From contig NZ_JBHUIY010000002.1 of assembly GCF_042683125.1 (NCBI RefSeq), forward strand, positions 124,001-188,000: 64,000 nt of DNA. Direction: 5' to 3'. Positions 35,703 through 43,214 of the stretch are shown here, one piece after another. Made by a program: the position numbers and the translations under genes. Position 1 is the first letter of the stretch, and each line of letters opens with the position of its first letter. Source of the stretch: Phaeospirillum tilakii. GTDB taxonomy: Bacteria > Pseudomonadota > Alphaproteobacteria > Rhodospirillales > Magnetospirillaceae. The notes under the pieces are model-generated. The model had not been told where the DNA came from. It searched no databases and worked only from the letters and a program-made list of their open reading frames with translations.

Positions 35703-35987
35703 ATGGATCGCCGCACTTTTCTGCGTCTGGGCGCCCTGGCCGGGCTGGGCTGCGTCGCCGGCGCCGCTCCGGCCGCCGCGTTCCAGCAGATCGATTGCGA
35801 GGAGAGCGGCAGCGCCGACCCGGCCTGCCGCCGGCTCGACGAGCACCAGAACCGCTTGCGCCAGCTTGACGCCACGCTGGCCGAACGCGGGGTCAGCGAT
35901 CCCGAACAGCGCCGCCAGATCCTCGCCGCCGCCACCTGCCCGGTGTGCGGAATGCCGCTGATCGGTTCCGGTTCCGGCGCGTTCTAG
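35703..35987 (+). CDS. Small Tat-exported protein with C-terminal CxxC
   Basis: A 94-aa protein with a twin-arginine signal (DRRTFLRLGALAGLGCVAGAAPAAAF, RR at residues 3-4), so it should be folded before export to the periplasm. The mature part is about 65 residues, with two Cys near its start (IDCEES...DPACRR), a helical QNRLRQLDATLAERG stretch and a C-terminal CPVCGMPL knuckle that could bind a metal ion. ATG 35703 follows AGGGAG; a TTG nine bases earlier is less likely. It is divergent from the znu operon across the Zur box, so a zinc-related role is possible but unproved. Family not recognised. Confidence 0.65.
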   Translation: MDRRTFLRLGALAGLGCVAGAAPAAAFQQIDCEESGSADPACRRLDEHQNRLRQLDATLAERGVSDPEQRRQILAAATCPVCGMPLIGSGSGAF

Positions 35988-35998
35988 AAAAGCTTTTG

Positions 35999-36043
35999 TT
36001 GGGCTATCGCCCAAGCCCATTTGGGGCGATGCCCCAAACCCCC
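35999..36043 (-). repeat. Variant bipartite double-hairpin repeat
   Basis: TTGGGC-TATC-GCCCAA (35999-36014) and TTTGGGGC-GAT-GCCCCAAA (36020-36038). It has the same two-hairpin layout as the main family with different but fully paired stems. Confidence 0.7.
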
Positions 36044-36069
36044 TTTGATTCTATTTATAAAAACAGGGG

Positions 36070-36118
36070 AGGTCTGGAGGCATCAGCCTCCAGGCGGGGT
36101 GCGGGGCGGCAGCCCCGC
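36070..36118 (+). repeat. Variant bipartite double-hairpin repeat
   Basis: CTGGAGGC-ATCA-GCCTCCAG (36074-36093), then GCGGGGC-GGCA-GCCCCGC (36101-36118). With 35999-36043 it forms an inverted pair. Confidence 0.75.
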
Positions 36119-36149
36119 AGGGGGCGATGGAAAGACCTCTCCGAGAAAA

Positions 36150-36168
36150 GCGGGCTCCGCCCGCACCC
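36150..36168 (-). repeat. Orphan half of bipartite repeat
   Basis: Single hairpin GCGGGC-TCC-GCCCGC followed by ACCC, opposite in orientation to the full copy at 36181-36229. Confidence 0.65.
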
Positions 36169-36180
36169 GTTTCTTCCCAA

Positions 36181-36229
36181 GGGGATCCAAGGGCCCCCGG
36201 CCCTTGGCGGGTGCAGGGCAGAGCCCTGC
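36181..36229 (+). repeat. Bipartite double-hairpin repeat at crtB 3' end
   Basis: CCAAGGGCC-CCC-GGCCCTTGG (36187-36207), then GCAGGGC-AGA-GCCCTGC (36213-36229). It ends 6 bp from the crtB stop. The whole 248-bp gap 35988-36235 holds only these repeats. Confidence 0.85.
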
Positions 36230-36235
36230 CTACCG

Positions 36236-37312
36236 TCAGGCCCGCTGACGGAGGCGGTCGCGGCGTTCGAGTTCCTCGAACAAATCGAGCACCCAGATCA
36301 CCCGGTCGGTGAAGCTCCACCAGCGGATCGGCGGACGGATCTTGCCGCGCGAGGCCTCGGGCCAGTCGGGGGCGGCGGCGACGGCATCGACCAGGAACTT
36401 GGCCTCGGCCAGCGGCGGCGCCACCAGCCGGCGGGTCGGGATGAAGTCGGAGATCGCCAGCCGGGTCACCATCAGCCACAGCTTGTGGTAGAGGGGGACC
36501 ACCGCGCGCGAGGTGACCGAATCATAGCCCTGGCGCCGCACCTTGTGGCCGATCTCGGCATAGAGGAAGCGGGCGGCGTGGATCGCGCCGCGGCAGGCGG
36601 GGGGCAGGGCGGCGATGCCGGCTTCCGACCGCTCGTAGAGGGCGTCGGCCTCCTTCAGCAGCCGCTTGATCACCCGGCCGAGCGCCTTGTCGAACTTGGG
36701 ATCCTTCAGCCACGCGTCGGGGTCGATCCCCTCCTCGCGCATCCAGGACAGCGGCAGGTAGATCCGGCCGTTGCGGGCGTCCTCGCCGACGTCGCGGGCG
36801 ATGTTGGTGAACTGCATCGCGATGCCGAGGTCGCAGGCGCGCGCCAGCGCCTCGGGGTCGCGCACCCCCATCAGCATCGTCATCATCGCCCCGACCGTGC
36901 CGGCGACGCGGGCGCCGTAGGCGGTGACCCCGGACAAATCGTCGTAGCGGCGGCCGAGGCCGTCCCACTCGAACCCCTCGATCAGCGCCGCCGGCAGTTC
37001 CTTGGGGATGCCGTAGAACGCCACCACCTGGGCGAATTCGCGGTCGGCGGCGATCGGGGCCGGGTTGCCGGCATAGATCCGGTCGAGCCGGTCGCGCAGC
37101 CCGTCGAGCGCGGCCAGCCCGCCGCCCTCGCCATCGACCGCGTCATCGGCGAGACGGCAGAAGGCGTAGAGCGCGGTGGCCGGCTTGCACACCGAATTCG
37201 GCAGCAGCAGCGAGGCGGCGAAGAAGGATTTCGAGCCGCCCTTCATCAGGGCGCGGCATTCGGCGAAATCCGCCTCGGACGAGGTGGGGCGGTCAGACGA
37301 GGGCGTTGGCAT
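36236..37312 (-). CDS. crtB: Phytoene synthase
   Basis: A 358-aa class I prenyl synthase that condenses two geranylgeranyl-PP into 15-cis-phytoene, the first carotenoid step. The Asp-rich motifs are LADDAVDGEGG (first DDxxD-like) and NIARDVGEDARNGRIYLP (second, NIxRDxxED). GSKSFFAASLLLP and YAFCRLADD are the family N-terminus, and YYR-like segments appear as YERSEAGIAALP and RWWSFTDRVIWV. ATG 37312 overlaps crtI by 20 bp. Last gene of the leftward bchG-pucC-like-bchP-crtI-crtB unit. Confidence 0.94.
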   Translation of the reverse strand: MPTPSSDRPTSSEADFAECRALMKGGSKSFFAASLLLPNSVCKPATALYAFCRLADDAVDGEGGGLAALDGLRDRLDRIYAGNPAPIAADREFAQVVAFYGIPKELPAALIEGFEWDGLGRRYDDLSGVTAYGARVAGTVGAMMTMLMGVRDPEALARACDLGIAMQFTNIARDVGEDARNGRIYLPLSWMREEGIDPDAWLKDPKFDKALGRVIKRLLKEADALYERSEAGIAALPPACRGAIHAARFLYAEIGHKVRRQGYDSVTSRAVVPLYHKLWLMVTRLAISDFIPTRRLVAPPLAEAKFLVDAVAAAPDWPEASRGKIRPPIRWWSFTDRVIWVLDLFEELERRDRLRQRA

Positions 37313-38819
37313 CGGGCACCAGACGGTCAATCACCTGAGCGGAGGACAGCACGCCGGGCATGCCGGCGCCGGGATGGGTCCCGGCCCCGACCAGATAGAG
37401 CCGGTCGATGTCTTCGCTGCGGTTGTTGGGACGGAACCAGGCGCTTTGCAGCAGGATCGGCTGGGGGCCGAAGGCGGCGCCACGGAAGGATTGCAGCCGG
37501 TCGCGGAAGTCGAGCGGGGTGGTCATGCGCGAGCTGACCACGTTGGCCTCGAGATCCGGCAGCACGGTGCGCGACAGATAGGCGGCGATGCGCTGGCGGT
37601 AGGGTTCGGCCGCGCTGGCCCAGTCGGTGTCGCCCTGAAGGTTGGGCACCGGCGACAGCACATAGAAGGAATCGCAGCCGGCCGGGGCCATCGACGGGTC
37701 GGTGGCGGTCGGGCGGTAGAGATAGAGGCTGAAATCCTCGGCCAGTACCTTCTTGTCGAAGATGTCGTGCAGCAGGCCGCGATAGCGCGGGCCGAGCAGG
37801 ATGGTGTGGTGGGCGACGTCGTCATAGCGGCGCTTGGTGCCGAAATACCACACGAACAGGCTCATCGAGCTGGTGGTCTGCTCGATCCGCGAATCGGTCC
37901 AGCGGAAGCGGGTTTCGTCCGCCAGCAGGGTGTTGTAGGTGGTGGCGGAATCGGCGTTGGAGATCACGATGTCGGCGGCGATCTCCTCGCCCGATTCCAG
38001 CCGGACGCCGACGGCGCGGCCGTTCTCGACCAGGATGCGGCGGACCCCGCTCTTGTAACGGATCTGGTTGCCCTGGCCCTCGATCAGCCCGACCAGCCCC
38101 TTGACCAGCGAGCCGGTGCCGCCCATCGCGAAATGCACCCCCCAGCGCTGCTCCAGATAGGAGATCAGGCTGTAGACCGAGGTCACCGAGTAGGGGTTGC
38201 CGCCGATCAGCAGGGGATGGAAATTGAAGACGATCCTGAGCGCCTCGTCGGACAGGTAGCGTTCGGTGAACTGGACCACGCTGAGATAGGAGCGATGGCG
38301 GATCATCGCTGGCGCCACCTTCAGCATGTCGGTCACCGAGGAGAACGGCATCGAGGACAGCTTTTCGAACCCGACCTTGTAGACCCCCTCGCTCGCCTTG
38401 AGGAAGCGGTCGTAGCCGTCGAGATCCTTCGGGCTGAACCGGGCGATCTCCTCCCGCACCCGGTCGCGTCCGCCGCGGTAATTGAACACCCGGCCGTCAT
38501 CGAAACGGACCTGATAGAACGGGTCCATCAGCCGCAGGTCGATGTCGTCCGACATCTTCCTGCCGCACAGTTCCCACAGTTCCTCGAACAGGAACGGGGC
38601 GGTGATGATGGTCGGGCCGGCATCGAAGGTGAAGCCGTCCTGGCGGAAGACGTAACCGCGCCCTCCGGCAGCGTCGAGCCGCTCCAGCACGGTGACGCGG
38701 TAGCCCCGCGCCCCCAGCCGGATCGCGGCGGCGAGACCGCCATAGCCGGCGCCGATCACCACCGCATGCGGGCGCCGATCGTCACCGGAGGGGAGGGTAT
38801 CACGCTGCACGAAGGTCAC
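37293..38819 (-). CDS. crtI: Phytoene desaturase
   Basis: A 508-aa FAD-dependent desaturase that introduces double bonds into phytoene to give neurosporene or lycopene, membrane-associated. The FAD motif VIGAGYGGLAAAIRLGARGY (about 21-40) is followed by VLERLDAAGGRGYVF, FDAGPTIITAP and the bacterial CrtI signature near the C-terminus, DRLYLVGAGTHPGAGMPGVLSSAQV. CrtI rather than CrtD is favoured by overall similarity and the crtB neighbour. GTG 38819 has GGAG 6 bp upstream. The number of desaturation steps cannot be read from sequence. Confidence 0.93.
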   Translation of the reverse strand: MTFVQRDTLPSGDDRRPHAVVIGAGYGGLAAAIRLGARGYRVTVLERLDAAGGRGYVFRQDGFTFDAGPTIITAPFLFEELWELCGRKMSDDIDLRLMDPFYQVRFDDGRVFNYRGGRDRVREEIARFSPKDLDGYDRFLKASEGVYKVGFEKLSSMPFSSVTDMLKVAPAMIRHRSYLSVVQFTERYLSDEALRIVFNFHPLLIGGNPYSVTSVYSLISYLEQRWGVHFAMGGTGSLVKGLVGLIEGQGNQIRYKSGVRRILVENGRAVGVRLESGEEIAADIVISNADSATTYNTLLADETRFRWTDSRIEQTTSSMSLFVWYFGTKRRYDDVAHHTILLGPRYRGLLHDIFDKKVLAEDFSLYLYRPTATDPSMAPAGCDSFYVLSPVPNLQGDTDWASAAEPYRQRIAAYLSRTVLPDLEANVVSSRMTTPLDFRDRLQSFRGAAFGPQPILLQSAWFRPNNRSEDIDRLYLVGAGTHPGAGMPGVLSSAQVIDRLVPDANALV

Positions 38820-38841
38820 GGGGGTCTCCGATCTTTTCAGT

Positions 38842-40029
38842 TCAGGGCTTCAGCAGGCCGGTGAGGTGGCCGAGATTCTTGGCGAAGATGCGCAGATGCG
38901 CCAGCGGCTTGGCCTTGACCAGCGCCTTGTTCATATAGGCGTCGAAGGTCAGCTGCTGGACGTCCTTGTCCTCGCAGATCTTGACGAAGCGCTCGCGGCG
39001 CTCGTCGTTGCGGTACCAGAAGCGCTGCATCACGCCCAGCACCTGGAACACTGCGCCGTGGGCCTGCATGAACCGCTTGCGCGCCTCGCGCAGCGCCTTG
39101 GGATTGCCGTTGATCAGGAAATCGGCGACGGATTCGCCGGCCAGCCGGCCGCCGACCATCGCGTAATAGATCCCCTCGCCCGAGGCCGGGGCGACCACGC
39201 CGGCGGCGTCGCCGGCCAGCAGCACGTCGCGGCCGTTGTCCCACACCTTGAGCGGCTCCATCGGGATCGGCGCGCCTTCCTGACGCAGGGTCTCGGCCGA
39301 ATCGAGGCCGATGGTCTTGCGCAGCTCGGTCACCGCCTGCCGCATCGAGAAGCCCTTCAGCGCGGTGCCGGTGCCGATGCTGACGGTGTCGCCGTGCGGG
39401 AACACCCAGGCGTAGAAATCGGGCGAGAGCGGGCCCTGGTAATAGACGTCGCAGCGTTCGGCCTCGTAGCCGGCCGGCGGCTGGGCCGGGGTGCGGACGA
39501 ACTCATGATAGGCGAAGACGTATTTCAGCTTGTCGGCGCCGGGCACCGCCTGATGGCCGACCGCCGACTGGGCGCCGTCGGCGCCGATCACGGCGCGGGC
39601 CTTGACCTGGAACGGATTGCCGTCGGCGTCCTTGCAGGTCAGCAGCGCGGTGCCGGCCTCGTCGCGGCCGAAGCTCTCGAAGGTGCCGGTGCGGCGGGTG
39701 GCGCCGGCCGCGCGGGCGCGCTCGCGCAGCCATTCGTCGAAGGTCGAGCGGTTGACCATGCCGACATAGCCGCCCTCGATCGGAATATCGACGAAGCGGC
39801 CGGACGGACCGATCATCCGCGCCTTGCTGATGCGGGCGACCAGCTGGCTGTCGGGCACCTCGAACTCGGCCATCAGCCGGGGCGGCACCGCGCCGCCACA
39901 GGGCTTGATCCGGCCGGCGCGGTCGAGCAGCAGCACCTTGAAGCCCCGGCGGGCGAGATGGGTGGCGGCGGTGGCGCCGGCCGGGCCGCCGCCGACCACC
40001 ACGGCATCGAACAATTCAGTCTCGGTCAT
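38842..40029 (-). CDS. bchP: Geranylgeranyl-bacteriochlorophyll reductase
   Basis: A 395-aa flavoprotein that reduces the geranylgeranyl tail of bacteriochlorophyll to phytyl with NADPH. The FAD motif is DAVVVGGGPAGATAATHLARRG (about 8-29), followed by KPCGGAVPPRLMAEF, the loop typical of BchP/ChlP. ARAVIGADGAQSAVG, PLSPDFYAWVFPHGD and LLAGDAAGVVAPASGEGIYYAM complete the family pattern. ATG 40029. It lies between the PucC-like gene and crtI, as in many purple bacteria. Some species keep geranylgeraniol because this enzyme is defective; no such lesion is visible here. Confidence 0.95.
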   Translation of the reverse strand: MTETELFDAVVVGGGPAGATAATHLARRGFKVLLLDRAGRIKPCGGAVPPRLMAEFEVPDSQLVARISKARMIGPSGRFVDIPIEGGYVGMVNRSTFDEWLRERARAAGATRRTGTFESFGRDEAGTALLTCKDADGNPFQVKARAVIGADGAQSAVGHQAVPGADKLKYVFAYHEFVRTPAQPPAGYEAERCDVYYQGPLSPDFYAWVFPHGDTVSIGTGTALKGFSMRQAVTELRKTIGLDSAETLRQEGAPIPMEPLKVWDNGRDVLLAGDAAGVVAPASGEGIYYAMVGGRLAGESVADFLINGNPKALREARKRFMQAHGAVFQVLGVMQRFWYRNDERRERFVKICEDKDVQQLTFDAYMNKALVKAKPLAHLRIFAKNLGHLTGLLKP

Positions 40030-40066
40030 CGTTTTCCCCCCGAAGATCGATAAGGCGGCTCTGCCG

Positions 40067-41395
40067 CTAGGGTTGTGCCGCGTCCCCCGGGCGGGGGGCG
40101 GATTCGTTGCTCTGGAACACCCGCAGCGCCAGCAGGGCGGCGGCGGCGAACAGCAGCGCCTCGAAGGCGAACACCGCGGCATAGGCGGCGGCCGGGCTGC
40201 CCAGCAGCCAGCGGGCGAGGTCGCTCGCCCCGGTGGCGACCAGCCCGCCGACGGCGAAGGCGATCGCCTGGGCGGCGCCCCAGATCCCCATCCGGGTGCC
40301 CTCGCGCGAGCGGGTGCCGTGGCCGACCATCGTCATCATCGCGCTGATCGCGGCGACGGCGAAGGCGCCGTTGGCGATGCCGAGCACGAACACGGTGGCG
40401 TCGAGCGGCCAGTCGGGCGCGGCGAAGCCGGCGGCGGCCAGCACCAGCAGCACCGCGCCGGAGCCGAGGCAGCCGCCGATGGTCCAGGCCCGCATCGTCC
40501 CCGGCCAGCGCTTGGCCAGCCAGGTGCACAGGCTGCCGGCCAGGATCATCCCGAGCAGGGCGCCGCCATGCTGCATCCCGGTGATCTTGGCGGTGCCGCC
40601 GACGGTGCGGTCGAACACCCGGCCGGCGAACGGCTCGAGGATCAGTTCCTGGGCGTTGTAGGCCAGCATCGAGACGAAGATGAACAGGGTCAGGCGGCGG
40701 GCCTGCGGCTCGGCCCACACCTCGGCCAGCGCCTGGAGGAAGGGGGCGTGCGCCTGGGCCGCGTCGGCCGCCGGGGTCGCCGGCGCGGTGTCGCGGCCCT
40801 CGATGCCGAGCAGGGCCAGCGCGGTCACCACCAGCGCCACCACCGCGACGATGCCGGTGACCTCGATCAGGCGGGCGGCGGAAAAGGGATCGAGCAACTG
40901 GCTGACGCTGCCGGCGGTGCCGGCCATCCCGGCGATCATCATCACCCAGACGATGGTGGCGGCGGCGGGGCGCAGCTGCGGCGCCACCCGCTTGGCCATC
41001 AGCACCAGCAGGGTGGTGCCGCTGGTGCCGGCGCCGATGCCGACCAGGGTGAAGCCGATGAACGACACGGCGAGGCCGAGCGGCAGCGAATCCGGGATCA
41101 GCGGCACCGCCAGGGCGGCGGTGACCCCGCCGGCGGCCAGGATGATCTGGCCGCCCATGATCCAGGGGGCGCGGCGGCCGCCCTGGTCGGAGCCGTAGCC
41201 CATCCGGGGGCGCAGGATCTGCACGGCGTAGTGCCAGGCGACCAGCGCCCCCGACACCAGCGCCGCCAGTTTCAGCTCGACCACCATCACGCGGTTGATG
41301 GTCGAGGTGGCGAGGACCACGATCGCCCCCAGCGACGCCTGGACCAGCCCGAGACGGACGATGCCCAGCCAGCCGAGGGGGGCGGGGGAACTCAC
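40067..41395 (-). CDS. PucC/LhaA-family membrane protein (bchG-bchP interval)
   Basis: A 442-aa inner-membrane protein with about 12 helices, of the bacteriochlorophyll-delivery branch of MFS (BCD family). RLGLVQASLGAIVVLATSTINRVMVVEL and LRPRMGYGSDQGGRRAPWI are its signature, and the C-terminal half has PFAGRVFDRTVGGTAKITGMQHGG. The corresponding gene between bchG and bchP (often called orf428 or bch2) is thought to aid pigment handling in light-harvesting assembly. GTG 41395 overlaps the bchG stop (GTGA). A second member, lhaA, is encoded in the opposite arm of the cluster. Confidence 0.88.
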   Translation of the reverse strand: MSSPAPLGWLGIVRLGLVQASLGAIVVLATSTINRVMVVELKLAALVSGALVAWHYAVQILRPRMGYGSDQGGRRAPWIMGGQIILAAGGVTAALAVPLIPDSLPLGLAVSFIGFTLVGIGAGTSGTTLLVLMAKRVAPQLRPAAATIVWVMMIAGMAGTAGSVSQLLDPFSAARLIEVTGIVAVVALVVTALALLGIEGRDTAPATPAADAAQAHAPFLQALAEVWAEPQARRLTLFIFVSMLAYNAQELILEPFAGRVFDRTVGGTAKITGMQHGGALLGMILAGSLCTWLAKRWPGTMRAWTIGGCLGSGAVLLVLAAAGFAAPDWPLDATVFVLGIANGAFAVAAISAMMTMVGHGTRSREGTRMGIWGAAQAIAFAVGGLVATGASDLARWLLGSPAAAYAAVFAFEALLFAAAALLALRVFQSNESAPRPGDAAQP

Positions 41396-42282
41396 GGGGT
41401 CACCCCGGCGTGGAGCGAGAAGGCGCTGACCATCATCCCCAGAACATAAAGCGTGATGCCGGTGGCATTGTACCACGGCGCCAGCTCGGCCGGGCGTTGC
41501 AGCAGCTTGACCATCAGCACGCCCTGGACGGCGAGCAGCAGGGTGACCAGGGTGGCGCCGACGCTGTGGCCCCAGGCCAGCAGCAGCAGGATCACGATCA
41601 CCTGCGGCACCGCCATCACCTTGCAGGCCAGCACCCCGGCCTTGTCCGGCCCGAGCAGCACCGGCAGCGAATTGACCCCCATCTGGCGGTCGCCCTCGAC
41701 CGACTTGAAGTCGTTCAGCGTCATGATGCCGTGGGCGCCGGCGCTGTAGAGCGCGGCCAGGGCGAAAATCTTCCAGTCGGGCAGGCCGCCGGCCATCACG
41801 GCGGCGCCGGTGATCCAGGGCAGGCCCTCGTAGCAGGCGGCGCAGGCGAGGTTGCCGCGCCAGCCGTTCTGCTTCAGCCGCCACGGCGGGGCGCTGTAGG
41901 CCCAGGCGAGGGCGAGGCCGACCAGGGCGGCGACGAACACCACCCAGCCGAGCTGGGCCGCGACCCAGGCCGACAGCAGGGTCCAGCCGATCGCGATGTA
42001 AAGGCCGGCGCGGCCGGGCAGGCGGCCGGACGGAATCGGGCGGTTGGGCTCGTTGATCGCATCGACATGGCGGTCGAACCAGTCGTTGACCGCCTGGCTG
42101 GTGCCACAGACCAGCGGGCCGGCCAGGGCGATGCCGGCGAGGACGAAGCCGGCATGGTCGATCACCGACTGCCCGGACGACACCACGCCGCAGGCGAACG
42201 CCCACATCGGCGGGAACCAGGTGATCGGCTTCAGCAGTTCGACCGCCGGCGCGACCCGCGCCCGTGCCTGTTGCAGATCCAT
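41392..42282 (-). CDS. bchG: Bacteriochlorophyll a synthase (geranylgeranyl transferase)
   Basis: A 296-aa polytopic UbiA-superfamily prenyltransferase that esterifies bacteriochlorophyllide with geranylgeranyl-PP. The first Asp-rich motif is VNDWFDRHVDAINEPNRPIP (N66, D67, D70, D74) and the second is LNDFKSVEGDRQMG. LKPITWFPPMWAFACG opens the protein as in BchG/ChlG. About eight membrane helices. First gene of the leftward pigment operon, with 268 bp to the divergent bchF start. Confidence 0.95.
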   Translation of the reverse strand: MDLQQARARVAPAVELLKPITWFPPMWAFACGVVSSGQSVIDHAGFVLAGIALAGPLVCGTSQAVNDWFDRHVDAINEPNRPIPSGRLPGRAGLYIAIGWTLLSAWVAAQLGWVVFVAALVGLALAWAYSAPPWRLKQNGWRGNLACAACYEGLPWITGAAVMAGGLPDWKIFALAALYSAGAHGIMTLNDFKSVEGDRQMGVNSLPVLLGPDKAGVLACKVMAVPQVIVILLLLAWGHSVGATLVTLLLAVQGVLMVKLLQRPAELAPWYNATGITLYVLGMMVSAFSLHAGVTP

Positions 42283-42513
42283 ACCCTGTGTTCTCCCTCC
42301 AGCCGCAGGCGGCGTTGATCTCCCCGGTCGCGGGGTGCCGCCGTCACGCCCCCCGCGCCGTCGTCCCCGCCGCCTCATCCCCCGAGGCGGCCGGGCGGCC
42401 TATTTAAGGGGGGACGTCCCTCGCTGGCAAGGCGAATTGCACCCGCCGCTCCCCCGGCGCGACCGCCCCGGAAAGCCGCGGAAATGGCCGCAAAGTCCGA
42501 CGGGAACGCTTGG

Positions 42514-42542
42514 TTGACACCCCGGAACCTCCCGTATAGCAT
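42514..42542 (+). promoter_or_regulatory. Sigma-70-like promoter before bchF
   Basis: TTGACA (42514-42519) is a perfect -35, with 17 bp to TAGCAT (42537-42542, 4/6 to the -10 consensus). The start of transcription would fall within a few bases of the first in-frame ATG at 42551. No TGT-N12-ACA (PpsR/CrtJ) pair was found near it by eye. Confidence 0.55.
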
Positions 42543-42550
42543 CCCGGGTC

Positions 42551-43177
42551 ATGCTTGCGGCTGGGGGGAACGTCGGCAAGATGTCGGGACTCAATTTCGT
42601 CACCAACCTGGTCGATTCCATGGACAAATGCCCTTGGGCGACCATGGCGGGTCGCAGCAGCGCCCGCCAGCCGTCGCCGTCTGTCGTCAAACGCCCGCCG
42701 CTTTATACACCCGAGGAGCGGCGCCGCCGCGACGAGACGGTGTGGACGCTGGTTCAGGGCATTCTCGCACCGATCCAATTCGTGGTGTTCCTGGTCAGTC
42801 TGGTGCTGGTGGTCCGCTATCTGGCCACCGGCGCGGGCGAATCCGCCGCCACCATCTCGATCGTGGCCAAGACCATGATCCTCTACACCATCATGATCAC
42901 CGGAGCGATCTGGGAGAAGGTGGTGTTCGGCTGCTACCTGTTCGCCCGGCCGTTCTTCTGGGAGGACGTGTTCAGCTTCCTGGTGCTGGCGCTGCACACG
43001 ATCTATCTGTGGGGGCTGCTGACCGGGTCGCTGTCGGTCGAGCAGCAGATGTATGTCGCGCTCGCCGCCTACGCCACCTACGTCGTCAACGCCACCCAGT
43101 TCCTGTTGAAACTGCGCGCCGCCCGGTTGCAGGCCGAGGCGGAAGCGGCGGAAGCGGCTGCCGGGTCGGCGCAATGA
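42551..43177 (+). CDS. bchF: 2-vinyl bacteriochlorophyllide hydratase
   Basis: Membrane hydratase of the BchF family that adds water to the C3 vinyl group on the way to bacteriochlorophyllide a. The diagnostic block is LYTPEERRRRDETVWTLVQGILAPIQFVVFLVSLVLVVRYL, then ISIVAKTMILYTIMITGAIWEKVVFG and FFWEDVFSFLVLALHT. About four helices. The frame from 42551 gives 208 aa, but family members are about 170 aa. The ATGs at 42581, 42620 and 42644 also fit, and none has a clear ribosome site. First gene of bchFNBHLM-lhaA-puhABC-puhE. A 13-codon frame bridges it to bchN. Confidence 0.92.
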   Translation: MLAAGGNVGKMSGLNFVTNLVDSMDKCPWATMAGRSSARQPSPSVVKRPPLYTPEERRRRDETVWTLVQGILAPIQFVVFLVSLVLVVRYLATGAGESAATISIVAKTMILYTIMITGAIWEKVVFGCYLFARPFFWEDVFSFLVLALHTIYLWGLLTGSLSVEQQMYVALAAYATYVVNATQFLLKLRAARLQAEAEAAEAAAGSAQ

Positions 43178-43214
43178 AAGCGGCCACCGGCCGCCTGAAC
43201 AAGCGGGTGTCGTA

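Noticed and set aside
42283..42550. PpsR/CrtJ sites (TGT-N12-ACA) in the bchG-bchF divergent region
   Set aside because: Several TGT and ACA triplets occur but none at the required 12-bp spacing on either strand by eye.
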